A stretch of 64,000 nt of DNA, taken from positions 1-64,000 of the forward strand of contig JAEWLC010000060.1 of NCBI GenBank assembly GCA_023393475.1, given 5' to 3'. This DNA comes from Pseudomonadota bacterium. Lineage in GTDB: Bacteria > Pseudomonadota > Alphaproteobacteria > Rhizobiales > Devosiaceae. The notes under the pieces are model-generated. The model worked only from the letters and a program-made list of their open reading frames with translations. It was not told the DNA's origin and did not search any database. This document shows positions 50,947 through 60,443 of the stretch, in pieces (within the stretch, counting starts at the first letter, position 1; each line of letters starts with the position of its first letter). Both the position numbers and the translations under genes were made by a program.

Positions 50947-53270
50947 GCCTCTGCCCCTTTCCGCATCCGCTCCACCGCCAGCAGCACGCGCTCGGGCGTG
51001 GCCGGCATGTCGAGCCGCGGCGCGATCCGGTAGTCCGCGACCGACGCCACCGCCATCGACAGCGCCTCGACCACAGAATAGCCCAGCACCAGCGGCGGCT
51101 CGCCGACCGCCTTGGAGCGCCCGATCGCCGGCTCCTTGTTGATGCTCCAGTCCGCCAGCCGCACATTGAAGATGCGCGGCACGTCCGAGGCCAGCGGGAT
51201 CTTGTAGGTCGACGGGGCATGCGTCCGAAGCTGCCCCTTCTGGTCCCACCACAGCTCTTCCGTGGTCAGCCAGCCCATCCCCTGGATGAAGCCGCCCTCG
51301 ACCTGCCCGATATCGATGGCCGGGTTGAGCGAGCGGCCGACGTCTTCGAGCACGTCGGCCCGATCGACCTGGTACTCGCCGGTCAGCGTATCGATCGTCA
51401 CCTCCGACGCGGCCGCGCCATAGGCGAAATAGTAGAACGGATGCCCGCGGCCGGTGGTGCGATCCCAGTGGATCTTAGGCGTCTTGTAGAAGCCGGCGGC
51501 GGAAAGCTGCACCCGGTTCATCCAACACGACGTCGCCAGTTCGTCGAACGGCACGAACTGCTGTCCCGCCCGAACCCCACCGAACTCCCACTGCACGTCC
51601 TTGGGTTCCACCTCGTAGATGAAGGCGGCATGAGCTGCCATCCGCGCCTTGATCTGGTTGGCCGCATCGAGCGCCGCCATGCCGTTGAGATCAGTGCCCG
51701 ACGAAGCTGCCGTAGCCGACGTATTCGGCACCTTGCCCGTATTGCTCGCGGTGATCTGCACCCGATCGACCGGCACGCCGAACGCGTCGGCGACAACCTG
51801 CATCACCTTGATGTGGAGCCCCTGCCCCATCTCGGTGCCGCCGTGGCTCAGGTGGATCGAGCCATCGCGATAGACATGCACAAGCGCGCCCGCCTGGTTG
51901 TGCCAGGTCGCCGTGAACGAGATGCCGAACTTCACCGGCACCATCGCGATGCCCTTCTTCAGCACCTTGCTGGAGCGGTTGTACTCGAGGATGGCCTTGC
52001 GCCGGGCGTGATAGTCCGAGCTCTGCTCGAGATCCTCGATCACCCGGTGGATGACGTTGTCCTCCACCTCCTGGTGGTAGGGCGTTATGTTGTTGCTGTC
52101 GGTGCCGTAGAAATTCGCCTTGCGGATCTCGAGCGGATCCTTGCCGAGCGCATAGGCGATGTCTTCGATCCAGCGCTCCGCCGCGACGATCCCCTGCGGA
52201 CCGCCGAAGCCGCGGAAAGCCGTGTTCGTCACCGTGTTGGTGAAGAGCGGCAGCGAGTTCACCCGCACCGCTGGATACCAGTAGGCATTGTCGGCGTGGA
52301 ACAGCGCCCGGTCCGTCACCGGGCCCGACAGGTCCGCCGAATACCCCGAACGCGCCGCATAGGTCGCCGTCACTGCCTGGATCTTGCCGTCGTCGTTGTA
52401 ACCGACATCGTAGTCGACCACGAAATCGTGGCGCTTGCCGGTGATCTGGAAATCGTCGTCGCGATCCGGACGGATCTTCACGGCACGGTTGAACTTTTTC
52501 GCCGCAAGCGCTGCCACCACTGCGAAAAGGTTGCCCTGCGTTTCCTTGCCGCCGAAGCCGCCGCCCATGCGCCGCATGTTCACGGTCACTGCCGCATGCG
52601 GGATGCCGAGCACCTGGGCCACCATCACCTGGATCTCGGTCGGGTGCTGGGTCGAGGCGTGGATGGTGACTTCGTCGTCTTCGCCCGGCACCGCTAGCGC
52701 CGCCTGGCTTTCGAGGTAGAAATGCTCCTGCCCGCCGATGCGGACCCGCCCCTTCACCCGCCGCTGCGATGCCGCGAGGCCCGCGTCGGCATCGCCGCGC
52801 TCGAGCTTCAGCGGTTCGGTGACCAGCTTGCCGCCCGCCGCCAGCGCTGCGTCGACATCCGTGACATGCGGCAGGTCGCGATATTCGATCCGCGCCAACT
52901 TCGCCGCCCGCCGCGCTGCTTCGCGCGTGGTGCCGATCACCGCGAACAGCGGCTGGCCCCAGGTGACGACGCGCGTCGTCGCGAACACCGGCTCGTCATG
53001 CTTGTGCACGGAACTGATGTCGTTCTCGGCCGGCACATCCTCGGCAGTAAGCACGCCGACCACGCCCGGCGCATTGCGCACGGCATCGAGGTCGAGCGAG
53101 GCAATGTCGGCATGGGCCTTGGTCGAGAGCCCGAGATACGCGTGCAGCGTGCCCTCGGGTTCGACCAGGTCGTCGATGTAGTCCGCCCGCCCCGCCACCT
53201 GCTTGATGGCAGAATCGTGCGGCGTGGAAACGTGCAGCGGCGATGCCGTGATCGGAGATTGCTTGTTCAT
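50943..53270 (-). CDS. xdhB: Xanthine dehydrogenase, molybdopterin-binding subunit
   Basis: 775 aa. Oxidises hypoxanthine to xanthine and xanthine to urate at the Mo centre. Visible: KQVAGRADYIDDLVEPEGTLHAYLGLS, the cofactor region MGGGFGGKETQ, FRGFGGPQG, HGGTEMGQGLHIKV and the catalytic Glu724 in AVGEPPLVLG. Electrons pass to the Fe-S/FAD subunit encoded immediately upstream (4-bp overlap). Confidence 0.95.
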   Translation of the reverse strand: MNKQSPITASPLHVSTPHDSAIKQVAGRADYIDDLVEPEGTLHAYLGLSTKAHADIASLDLDAVRNAPGVVGVLTAEDVPAENDISSVHKHDEPVFATTRVVTWGQPLFAVIGTTREAARRAAKLARIEYRDLPHVTDVDAALAAGGKLVTEPLKLERGDADAGLAASQRRVKGRVRIGGQEHFYLESQAALAVPGEDDEVTIHASTQHPTEIQVMVAQVLGIPHAAVTVNMRRMGGGFGGKETQGNLFAVVAALAAKKFNRAVKIRPDRDDDFQITGKRHDFVVDYDVGYNDDGKIQAVTATYAARSGYSADLSGPVTDRALFHADNAYWYPAVRVNSLPLFTNTVTNTAFRGFGGPQGIVAAERWIEDIAYALGKDPLEIRKANFYGTDSNNITPYHQEVEDNVIHRVIEDLEQSSDYHARRKAILEYNRSSKVLKKGIAMVPVKFGISFTATWHNQAGALVHVYRDGSIHLSHGGTEMGQGLHIKVMQVVADAFGVPVDRVQITASNTGKVPNTSATAASSGTDLNGMAALDAANQIKARMAAHAAFIYEVEPKDVQWEFGGVRAGQQFVPFDELATSCWMNRVQLSAAGFYKTPKIHWDRTTGRGHPFYYFAYGAAASEVTIDTLTGEYQVDRADVLEDVGRSLNPAIDIGQVEGGFIQGMGWLTTEELWWDQKGQLRTHAPSTYKIPLASDVPRIFNVRLADWSINKEPAIGRSKAVGEPPLVLGYSVVEALSMAVASVADYRIAPRLDMPATPERVLLAVERMRKGAEA

Positions 53271-54730
53271 GCCACCTCCCGCGTGAGCCGCTCGCCCTCA
53301 CCGGCCGTCTCGAGGAAGAAGCGCCGCAACAGGTTCTGCGCCGCCAGCATCCGATACTCGGCCGACGCGCGCATGTCGGTGAGCGGCTGGTAGTCCTCAG
53401 GATAGGCCGCGAGCGCCGCCTCGACCGTCGCCGAAGTCCAGGGTTTGCCGACCAGCGCCGCCTCGACTGCGCTCGCCCGCTTGGGCGTCGCCGCCATGCC
53501 GCCATAGGCGATCGTGGCCGAAACCACCGACCCGCCCTCGACCTTCACCCGGAACGCCGCGCAGACCGACGAAATGTCCTCGTCCTTGCGCTTCGAAATC
53601 TTGTAGGCCGCGAACTGCTCACCCGCGGGCACGGCTGGAATGATGACGCTCTCGACGAACTCGCCGGGCTGCCGGTCCTGCTTGCCATAGGCGATGAAGA
53701 AGTCCTCGAGCTTCACCTCGCGCCGCGTATCCCCCTTCCGCAGCACGATCGAGGCCCCGAGCGCCATCAGCGGCGGCGGCGTGTCGCCGATCGGCGAGCC
53801 GTTGGCGATATTGGCACCGATCGTCCCGGCATTGCGCACCTGCTGCCCGCCGATCCGGCTCCAGAACTCGGCCAGTTGCGGATAGCGCGCGACGATGGTC
53901 GCCTGCGCCTCGGTATAGGTTACGGCCGCGCCGATGCGCAGCGCGCCGTCGACCTCGGCGATCCCATGCAGTTCCGGCACATCGACGATGTAGATCATCG
54001 GGCCAACGTCGCGCATGAATTTGGTGACCCAGAGGCCGACATCGGTCGCACCCGCCACCAGTGTACCGGTCGGGTTCGCCACATAGACCTCGGCAAGATC
54101 GTCCGCCGAAGCCGGCACGATCACCCGGTCCTTGCCCTCGCCAAGCTCGACCCGCTTGCCGTCCTTCAAAGCCTCGAGCCGCGCCTTGATCGTCTGCCGC
54201 TCCATGACCAGCGGGTCGGCGACCACCTTGCCAAAGGCCGAAATCGACCGCCCGGCCTTGATGATCGGCGTGTAGCCCGTGCAGCGGCAGAGATTGCCCT
54301 GCAGCGCCACTTCCACGTCGTTCACCGACGGGTCGGCATTCTCCATCCACATGCCGTAGAGCGACATCACGATGCCCGGCGTGCAGAAGCCGCACTGGCT
54401 GCCATGGTGCTCCACCATCGCCTGCTGCACCGGATGCAGCGGCCCGTTGGCCGCGCTCAGGTGCTCGACCGTCACCACATGGGTGCCGTCGAGGCTGCCG
54501 ACAAAGGTGATGCAGCCGTTGATGGCTTCGTATTTCAGCTCGCCCCCGCGCAGCCGCCCAACCAGCACGCTGCAGGCGCCGCAATCGCCCTCGGCGCAAC
54601 CTTCCTTGGAACCCGTCATGCGCCGGTCGAGCCGGAGGTAGTCGAGCAGCGTACGGGTAGCCGAAATCTCGTCCAGCACGACGTCCCGGTCGTTGAGGAT
54701 GAAGCGCAGCTGGTTGCGGATCTCAGTCAT
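53267..54730 (-). CDS. xdhA: Xanthine dehydrogenase, iron-sulfur/FAD subunit
   Basis: 487 aa. Plant-type [2Fe-2S] cluster Cys45, 50, 53, 73 (GCAEGDCGAC), helical cluster Cys113, 116, 148, 150 (QCGFCTPG, NLCRCTGY), then an FAD-binding domain (VAGATDVGLWVTK, GGQQVRNAGTIGANIANGSPIGD). Both FAD and NAD sites look complete, so dehydrogenase rather than oxidase. The start ATG overlaps the uraH stop by one base. Confidence 0.95.
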   Translation of the reverse strand: MTEIRNQLRFILNDRDVVLDEISATRTLLDYLRLDRRMTGSKEGCAEGDCGACSVLVGRLRGGELKYEAINGCITFVGSLDGTHVVTVEHLSAANGPLHPVQQAMVEHHGSQCGFCTPGIVMSLYGMWMENADPSVNDVEVALQGNLCRCTGYTPIIKAGRSISAFGKVVADPLVMERQTIKARLEALKDGKRVELGEGKDRVIVPASADDLAEVYVANPTGTLVAGATDVGLWVTKFMRDVGPMIYIVDVPELHGIAEVDGALRIGAAVTYTEAQATIVARYPQLAEFWSRIGGQQVRNAGTIGANIANGSPIGDTPPPLMALGASIVLRKGDTRREVKLEDFFIAYGKQDRQPGEFVESVIIPAVPAGEQFAAYKISKRKDEDISSVCAAFRVKVEGGSVVSATIAYGGMAATPKRASAVEAALVGKPWTSATVEAALAAYPEDYQPLTDMRASAEYRMLAAQNLLRRFFLETAGEGERLTREVA

Positions 54731-55086
54731 CAGCTACCCCGATATGTCGAGTAGCCGTAGGGCGAAACGAGCAGCGGCACGTGGTAGTGCGCCGCCTCAC
54801 TCATCGTGAATCGCACCGGCACCGTGTCGAGGAAGGGGTTTTCGAGTTCCACACCGATCCGCTCGAAATACTGCCCCACATGGAAGATCAGCTCGTAGCT
54901 GCCCAGGTGGAACCGGTCGCCCTCGAGCAGCGGCTGGTCCACCCGCCCGTCGGCGTTGGTGTGTCCGCTCCAGATATGGTGGGTATGGTCGCCATGGACC
55001 ATCAGCAGATCGAGCCGCATCCCGGAGGCCGGCTTGCCGTGGGTGGTATCGAGTACGTGCGTCGTCAGGCGTGCGGAACCCGCCAT
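54730..55086 (-). CDS. uraH: 5-hydroxyisourate hydrolase
   Basis: 118 aa transthyretin-related protein. LTTHVLDTTHGKPA (His10), DGRVDQPLL (Arg48), HYHVPLLVSPYGYSTYRGS with the diagnostic C-terminal YRGS. Opens the ring of 5-hydroxyisourate to OHCU, the step after PuuD. First gene of the purine operon. Confidence 0.96.
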   Translation of the reverse strand: MAGSARLTTHVLDTTHGKPASGMRLDLLMVHGDHTHHIWSGHTNADGRVDQPLLEGDRFHLGSYELIFHVGQYFERIGVELENPFLDTVPVRFTMSEAAHYHVPLLVSPYGYSTYRGS

Positions 55087-55299
55087 GCTCTATCCTTCAT
55101 CGCCCCCTGCTCAGGGCAGCCCCTCCGGCTGCCGCTTGCCGTGGAGGCACTACGTTCTGATTGCCCGACTATTGAGCAATTCCGACCGGGTTCCAAGGGG
55201 GTATGGCGCGGTTTTTTACCAACTGGTCCACTTTTCACAGGCTTGCGCGACGGCGGCGGCGCTTGTGATATTTCTCGTTGAACGAGACGAGGTGAATCC
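55087..55299. promoter_or_regulatory. Divergent promoter region of the purine genes
   Basis: 213 bp between uraH (leftward) and puuE (rightward). Only the small palindrome at 55274-55286 stands out. No purine regulator gene is in the window. Confidence 0.55.
55274..55286. promoter_or_regulatory. Short palindrome just before puuE
   Basis: CTCGTTGAACGAG: perfect 6-bp arms around one base, directly ahead of the ribosome site GAGGTGA and the ATG at 55300. Could be an operator or a leader hairpin. Confidence 0.35.
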
Positions 55300-56715
55300 A
55301 TGCGCTATCCCCGCAACCTGCAGGGCTACGGCCCCAACCCGCCCAACGCGCAGTGGCCGGGCGGCGCCAATGTCGCGGTGCAGTTCGTCCTCAACTACGA
55401 GGAAGGCGGCGAGAACAACATCCTGCATGGCGACGCTGCGTCCGAAGCATTCCTCGTCGACGTGATCGGCGCCGCCCCCTGGCCCGGCAAGCGCCACTGG
55501 AACGTCGAGTCCATGTACGAATACGGCGCCCGCGCCGGCTTCTGGCGCCTGCATCGCCTGTTCACCTCGCTGAAGCTGCCCGTAACCGTCTACGGCGTCG
55601 CCACCGCGATGCAGCGCAGCCCCGAGCAGGTGAAGGCCATGCTCGACGCGGACTGGGAAATCGCCTCCCATGGCCTAAAGTGGATCGACTATCGCGACCA
55701 CGACATCGAGCACGAGCGCGAGGACCTGCACGCCGCAATCAAGCTCCACACCGAAGTCGTCGGCACCCGCCCTACCGGCTGGTATTGCGGACGCACCTCG
55801 GTGAACACGGTCGACCTCGCCAGCGAGGAAGGCGGCTTCACCTATGTCTCCGACACCTACGACGACGACCTGCCCTACTACCGCGAGCACATGGGTTCGC
55901 CGCAGCTGATCATCCCCTACTCCCTCGCCACCAACGACATGCGCTTCACCACCGCATCGGGCTTCGCCAACGGCGAAGAGTACTTCCAGATGCTCAAGGA
56001 CTGCTTCGACGTCCTATACGCCGAGGGCGAGGCCGGTTCGCCCAAGATGATGTCGCTCGGCCTCCACTGCCGCCTCGTCGGCATGCCCGGGCGTTTCGCC
56101 GGGCTGCAGCGCTTCGTCGAGTACATCATGGGCAAGGAAAAGGTCTGGATCGCCAAGCGCATCGATATCGCCGAGCACTGGATCAGAACTCACCCCTACG
56201 AAAAGCCCGAGATCGTCCCGAGCGAGCTGCATCTGGATGATTTCACCCAGCTCTTCGGCAATGTCTTCGAGCATTCCGAATGGGTCGCCGAGCGTGCCCA
56301 TAAGCGCGAGATGGGCCCCGTCCACGACACCGCAATCGGCCTCCACGCCCTCATGTGCCAGGTCTTCCGCGCGGCCACCGACGACGAACGGCTCGGCGTG
56401 CTGAACGCCCACCCCGACCTTGCCGGCAAGCTTGCTGCTGCCAAGCGCCTGACCGCCGCGTCGGAAGCCGAGCAGGCCTCCGCCGGCCTCGACGCCCTCA
56501 CCGACGCCGAGCGCGAGAAGTTCGGCGCCATGAACCAGGCCTATGTCGAAAAGTTCGGCTTCCCCTTCATCATCGCCGTCAGAGACAACACCAAGGCCCA
56601 GATCATGGCCGCCTTCGAAAAGCGCCTCGCCAACACCCGCGAACAGGAATTCGCGACCGCCTGCAAGCAGGTGGAACGGATCGCCGAACTGCGGATCGGG
56701 CAGATTCTGGGCTGA
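55300..56715 (+). CDS. puuE: Allantoinase PuuE fused to OHCU decarboxylase UraD
   Basis: 471 aa. Residues 1-300 are the metal-independent allantoinase of the polysaccharide-deacetylase fold (VAVQFVLNYEEGGENNILHGD, IASHGLKWIDY, GWYCGRTSVNT). From about 310 the OHCU decarboxylase follows, with its active His371 in HPDLAGKLA and the ending YVEKFGFPFIIAVRD. The two steps are OHCU to S-allantoin and allantoin to allantoate, so the order of domains is reversed relative to the pathway. Start ATG with GAGGTGA. Confidence 0.94.
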   Translation: MRYPRNLQGYGPNPPNAQWPGGANVAVQFVLNYEEGGENNILHGDAASEAFLVDVIGAAPWPGKRHWNVESMYEYGARAGFWRLHRLFTSLKLPVTVYGVATAMQRSPEQVKAMLDADWEIASHGLKWIDYRDHDIEHEREDLHAAIKLHTEVVGTRPTGWYCGRTSVNTVDLASEEGGFTYVSDTYDDDLPYYREHMGSPQLIIPYSLATNDMRFTTASGFANGEEYFQMLKDCFDVLYAEGEAGSPKMMSLGLHCRLVGMPGRFAGLQRFVEYIMGKEKVWIAKRIDIAEHWIRTHPYEKPEIVPSELHLDDFTQLFGNVFEHSEWVAERAHKREMGPVHDTAIGLHALMCQVFRAATDDERLGVLNAHPDLAGKLAAAKRLTAASEAEQASAGLDALTDAEREKFGAMNQAYVEKFGFPFIIAVRDNTKAQIMAAFEKRLANTREQEFATACKQVERIAELRIGQILG

Positions 56716-56755
56716 TCCCTTGAGGAGGGGGCCCGCCCGCTCTCTCCTCCCCTCC

Positions 56756-56839
56756 GGTGTCATCCCTGCGAAGGCAGGGATCCAACTCGCACCCCGTACC
56801 AACCGATAGGTGGATCCCAGCTTTTGCTGGGATGACACC
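56756..56839. repeat. 84-bp nested palindromic repeat, copy 1
   Basis: Outer arms GGTGTCATCCC (56756-56766) and GGGATGACACC (56829-56839) are perfect inverted repeats. Each end also folds alone: CCCTGC-GAAG-GCAGGG (56764-56779) and CCCAGC-TTTT-GCTGGG (56816-56831). Same design as the element at 63819. When translated such elements give the familiar spurious IPAFAGMT-like peptides. Intergenic, after puuE. Confidence 0.75.
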
Positions 56840-56899
56840 GAGTCTCGGTCGCTTTCCCCCGACACGCCGCCGTACCCAAACGGGTCTTTGTCACCCCGC

Positions 56900-56959
56900 T
56901 TGACATCCTCGCACCCATTCTATAACCATTCAGTTATACAATCACTGAGTTATAGAATG
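56900..56959 (+). promoter_or_regulatory. Promoter and operator of the ArsR-type operon
   Basis: TTGACA (56900-56905) and TATAAC (56921-56926), 15 bp apart. CATTCTATAAC (56916-56926) and GTTATAGAATG (56949-56959) form an 11-bp perfect inverted repeat, with TATAAC-N6-GTTATA nested (56921-56938). The start codon lies inside the right arm, so a bound repressor would block transcription and initiation. Confidence 0.65.
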
Positions 56960-57313
56960 CCAGCCACCCCCGCCCAGCTCGATCTCACCTTCGCCGCCCT
57001 AGCCGACCCGACCCGCCGCGCCATTCTCGCCCGGCTGGCCCAGGGAGAGGCGACCGTGAACGAACTGGTCGAACCGTTCGAAATGAGCCAACCGGCCATC
57101 TCCAAGCACATCAAGGTGCTGGAGAATGCCGGGCTCGTTTCGCGCGGCAAGGATGCGCAGCGCCGGCCCGTAAAGATCGAGGCCGCCCCGATGGCCGAGG
57201 CCGTGGGCTGGCTCGAGAACTACCGCAAGTTCTGGGAGGCGAGCTACGGCCGCCTCGACAGCCTGCTCGCCCAGTTGCAGGCCTTTACCCCCAAAACCGA
57301 CGACAAGAACTGA
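56957..57313 (+). CDS. ArsR-family winged-helix regulator
   Basis: 118 aa. LTFAALADPTRRAILARLAQGEATVNELVEPFEMSQPAISKHIKVLENAGLV is the standard ArsR DNA-binding region. No metal-binding cysteines (none at all in the chain), so it is of the group paired with AHSA1/SRPBCC proteins, of unknown ligand. First gene of a four-gene operon; it starts within its own predicted operator. Confidence 0.9.
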   Translation: MPATPAQLDLTFAALADPTRRAILARLAQGEATVNELVEPFEMSQPAISKHIKVLENAGLVSRGKDAQRRPVKIEAAPMAEAVGWLENYRKFWEASYGRLDSLLAQLQAFTPKTDDKN

Positions 57314-57325
57314 GGAGCTTTTGCC

Positions 57326-57808
57326 ATGATGCCTCCGCTGACCATCAACCTGCCCTCGGACCGGGAGATCGCCATCACGCGCCAGTTCAAGGCGCCCGCC
57401 GATCTCGTCTTCGACTGCTGGACCATCCCTGCCCTGATCCGCCGTTGGCTGGGCTTTGCCGACTGGGAGTTCGTCACCTGCGAGTTCGATGCCCGCATCG
57501 GCGGCAAGTGGCGCTTCGTCGTGCGCAGCCCCGACGGCTACGTCATGGGTTCCGGCGGCGACGTGGTCGAACTGGCCCGCCCGGGCTGGATCAAGACCAC
57601 CGAGCTCTACGACGAGGACTGGACCGGTGGCGAAACCCTCGTCACCAATCGCATAACCGAAACGGACGGGATCACCACCTCGGTGGTCACCATCCTCTAT
57701 CCGACGACCGAGGCCCGTGACGGCGCCCGCGCCACCCCGATGGCCGACGGTATGGAAAACGGCTTCAGGCGGCTCGAGGAGCTGCTCGCCGAGATGCCCG
57801 CTTACTGA
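57326..57808 (+). CDS. SRPBCC (AHSA1-like) domain protein
   Basis: 160 aa. EIAITRQFKAPADLVFDCWT is the start of the ligand-cavity fold, continuing with WLGFADWEFVTCEFD and IGGKWRFVVRSPDG. Such proteins usually follow an ArsR gene, as here (12 bp). Ligand unknown; no enzymatic motif. ATG at 57326, with a second ATG next to it. Confidence 0.88.
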   Translation: MMPPLTINLPSDREIAITRQFKAPADLVFDCWTIPALIRRWLGFADWEFVTCEFDARIGGKWRFVVRSPDGYVMGSGGDVVELARPGWIKTTELYDEDWTGGETLVTNRITETDGITTSVVTILYPTTEARDGARATPMADGMENGFRRLEELLAEMPAY

Positions 57809-57897
57809 CTACCGACTGACTGTTCCACCGCGACCCCGACCTGCCGCCGAAGCATCCCGCTTCGGGGATCGGGAGAACTCAACCCGAGGAGACGACC

Positions 57898-58362
57898 ATG
57901 CCTACCCCCAAGATCATGCCCTGCCTGTGGATCGACGACCGCATCGAGGAAATGGTGAACTTCTACATCGCCACCTTCAGGGATGGCGAAATCCGCGAGG
58001 TCCAGAACTATCCGGACGGCCGCTCGCTCACCATTACCTTCCGCCTCAGGGACCAGGAGTTCATGGCGCTGAACGGTGGTCCCGCCTTCAAGTTCACCGA
58101 GGCGATCTCCTTCACGGTCGACTGTGAGGACCAGGCCGAAGTCGACCACTACTGGAACACCTTGACCGCCGACGGCGGCGAGGAATCCATGTGCGGCTGG
58201 CTCAAGGACAAGTACGGGCTGAGCTGGCAGATCGTACCGAAGCAGTTGCCGGAACTGCTCCGCTCCCCCGACCGGGCCGGCGCCGGCCGCGCTATGCAGG
58301 CGATGCTGCAGATGCGAAAGATCGTCGTCGCCGACCTCGAGAAGGCCTTCGCCGCCAAATGA
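57898..58362 (+). CDS. VOC-family protein (PhnB-like)
   Basis: 154 aa. IMPCLWIDDRIEEMVNFYIATF, NYPDGRSLTITFRL and FTVDCEDQAEVDHYWNTLTADGGEESMCGWLKDKYGLSWQIVPK are the signature of the PhnB/3-demethylubiquinone-methyltransferase-like VOC group. Despite old names it is not a methyltransferase. Preceded by GAGGAGAC. Overlaps the next start by 4 bp. Confidence 0.9.
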   Translation: MPTPKIMPCLWIDDRIEEMVNFYIATFRDGEIREVQNYPDGRSLTITFRLRDQEFMALNGGPAFKFTEAISFTVDCEDQAEVDHYWNTLTADGGEESMCGWLKDKYGLSWQIVPKQLPELLRSPDRAGAGRAMQAMLQMRKIVVADLEKAFAAK

Positions 58363-59084
58363 GCGAACTGACCGCCGAGACCGTCCTCGCCCGGCTGCAC
58401 GCGCTGCAGTCGGACGAGGAACTGAAGAAGTACCAGCGCTACTTCAAGTTCGGCGAAGGCGGGTACGCCCACGGCGATCGCTTCATCGGCGTCCGCATGG
58501 GGCACGTGTTCAACCTCGCCAAGGAGATGATCGCGCTCCCGCCCGCCGAGATCGAGCGGTTGATGGAGTCCGATATCCACGAAGCCCGTGCCGCCGCTAT
58601 GAGCATCATGGCCAAGCAGTACGCGGCGAAGAAGACCACGCCCGTACGGCGCCAGGAGTTGTTCGATCTCTACCTGCGCCGCCACGACCGCATCAACAAC
58701 TGGGACCTCGTGGATCTCGCCGCCTACTATGTGGTCGGCCCGCACCTCGTCGACCGCCCGCGCGACATCCTCTACACCCTCGCCAAATCCGGCAGCATGT
58801 GGGAGCGGCGCACCGCCATCCTCGCCACCTTCGCTTTCATCCGCCGCAAGGAGTTCGCCGAGACTTTCGCGATTGCCGGGCAGTTGATGGGTGACCCCGA
58901 GGACCTGATCCACAAGGCGGCCGGCTGGATGCTCCGCTCCATCCCGGATCGAGCCGCGCTCACCGCCTTCCTTGATATAAATGCTGCGGGGATGCCGCGC
59001 GTCATGCTGCGCAACGCCATCGAGCACTACTCTGCCGAAGAGCGCGCCCACTATCTCGGAATGGGCAAGGCAAAGGCGTCCTAG
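58359..59084 (+). CDS. DNA alkylation repair protein (AlkD-like)
   Basis: 241 aa, all-helical HEAT-like repeats: ETVLARLHALQSDEELKKYQRYF, VRMGHVFNLAKEM, INNWDLVDLAAYYVVGPHLVDRP and MWERRTAILATFAFIRRKEF. These match the AlkD superfamily of DNA glycosylases for bulky or 3-methyl/7-methyl purines. The conserved INNWDLVD holds the family's Trp and Asp. Last gene of the ArsR operon (ATGA overlap); ends overlap the convergent small gene by 4 bp. Confidence 0.9.
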   Translation: MSELTAETVLARLHALQSDEELKKYQRYFKFGEGGYAHGDRFIGVRMGHVFNLAKEMIALPPAEIERLMESDIHEARAAAMSIMAKQYAAKKTTPVRRQELFDLYLRRHDRINNWDLVDLAAYYVVGPHLVDRPRDILYTLAKSGSMWERRTAILATFAFIRRKEFAETFAIAGQLMGDPEDLIHKAAGWMLRSIPDRAALTAFLDINAAGMPRVMLRNAIEHYSAEERAHYLGMGKAKAS

Positions 59085-59284
59085 TCGTCGCCGCCGTCCG
59101 TGCCGGCATCGCCGTCGTCATCGAGCAGCGAGTCAACGCTGGAGCCGTCCCGTGCCCGCGTCATTGCGCCGGCGAACCAGCCAAGACCAAGCAGGGCGAC
59201 CGTCGCGATGACCGGCCAATATGTGCCGAGAAAGGCGAATACGGGCTCCCGGAATGACTTCTGGAAGTCGAGGAGCCAGTTCAC
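59081..59284 (-). CDS. Small single-span membrane protein
   Basis: 67 aa: short N-terminus, one membrane helix (VIATVALLGLGWFAGAM), then a strongly acidic Asp/Gly tail. Starts with GTG at 59284, 2 bp after the preceding small gene, with no strong ribosome site, which fits coupled translation. Function unknown. Confidence 0.55.
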   Translation of the reverse strand: MNWLLDFQKSFREPVFAFLGTYWPVIATVALLGLGWFAGAMTRARDGSSVDSLLDDDGDAGTDGGDD

Positions 59285-59286
59285 AG

Positions 59287-59481
59287 TCAGTGTCCGGGCG
59301 GGCCGATATCGGGGCGGTCCGACTTGGGTTCGCCGTCTTCCCAGGCGATCGAGGTATCATCCTCGGGCTCGGCATGGCCGAACAGCCGGTCGAGCCACAC
59401 GCGGAACATGCGGCCCGCCTGCTCGAACTGGTCGGGATCGATCATCGGACGATGGGGCGCGGGATGCATGTGCGTAGCCAT
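59287..59481 (-). CDS. Small acidic protein of unknown function
   Basis: 64 aa from the ATG at 59481: MATHMHPAPHRPMIDPDQFE followed by RMFRVWLDRLFGHAEPEDDT and an acidic end. No signal or membrane segment. Coupled to the small membrane protein downstream. I keep this start because the upstream extension is basic and unlike the rest. Confidence 0.5.
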   Translation of the reverse strand: MATHMHPAPHRPMIDPDQFEQAGRMFRVWLDRLFGHAEPEDDTSIAWEDGEPKSDRPDIGPPGH

Positions 59482-59624
59482 GCCGCTGAATCTGCGCCCG
59501 ATTCCTAAACTTTTTCTGACGGCCGGGGCTTGCCTTTGGCCGATCCGGGGGTCGCGCGCCCACTGTCCGCTCCTCGCCTTTCGCGCTATGAGGGGCGCAC
59601 TCGTCATTCCAGCTTTGTGGTTAC

Positions 59625-60437
<813 letters not shown>

Positions 60438-60443
<6 letters not shown>

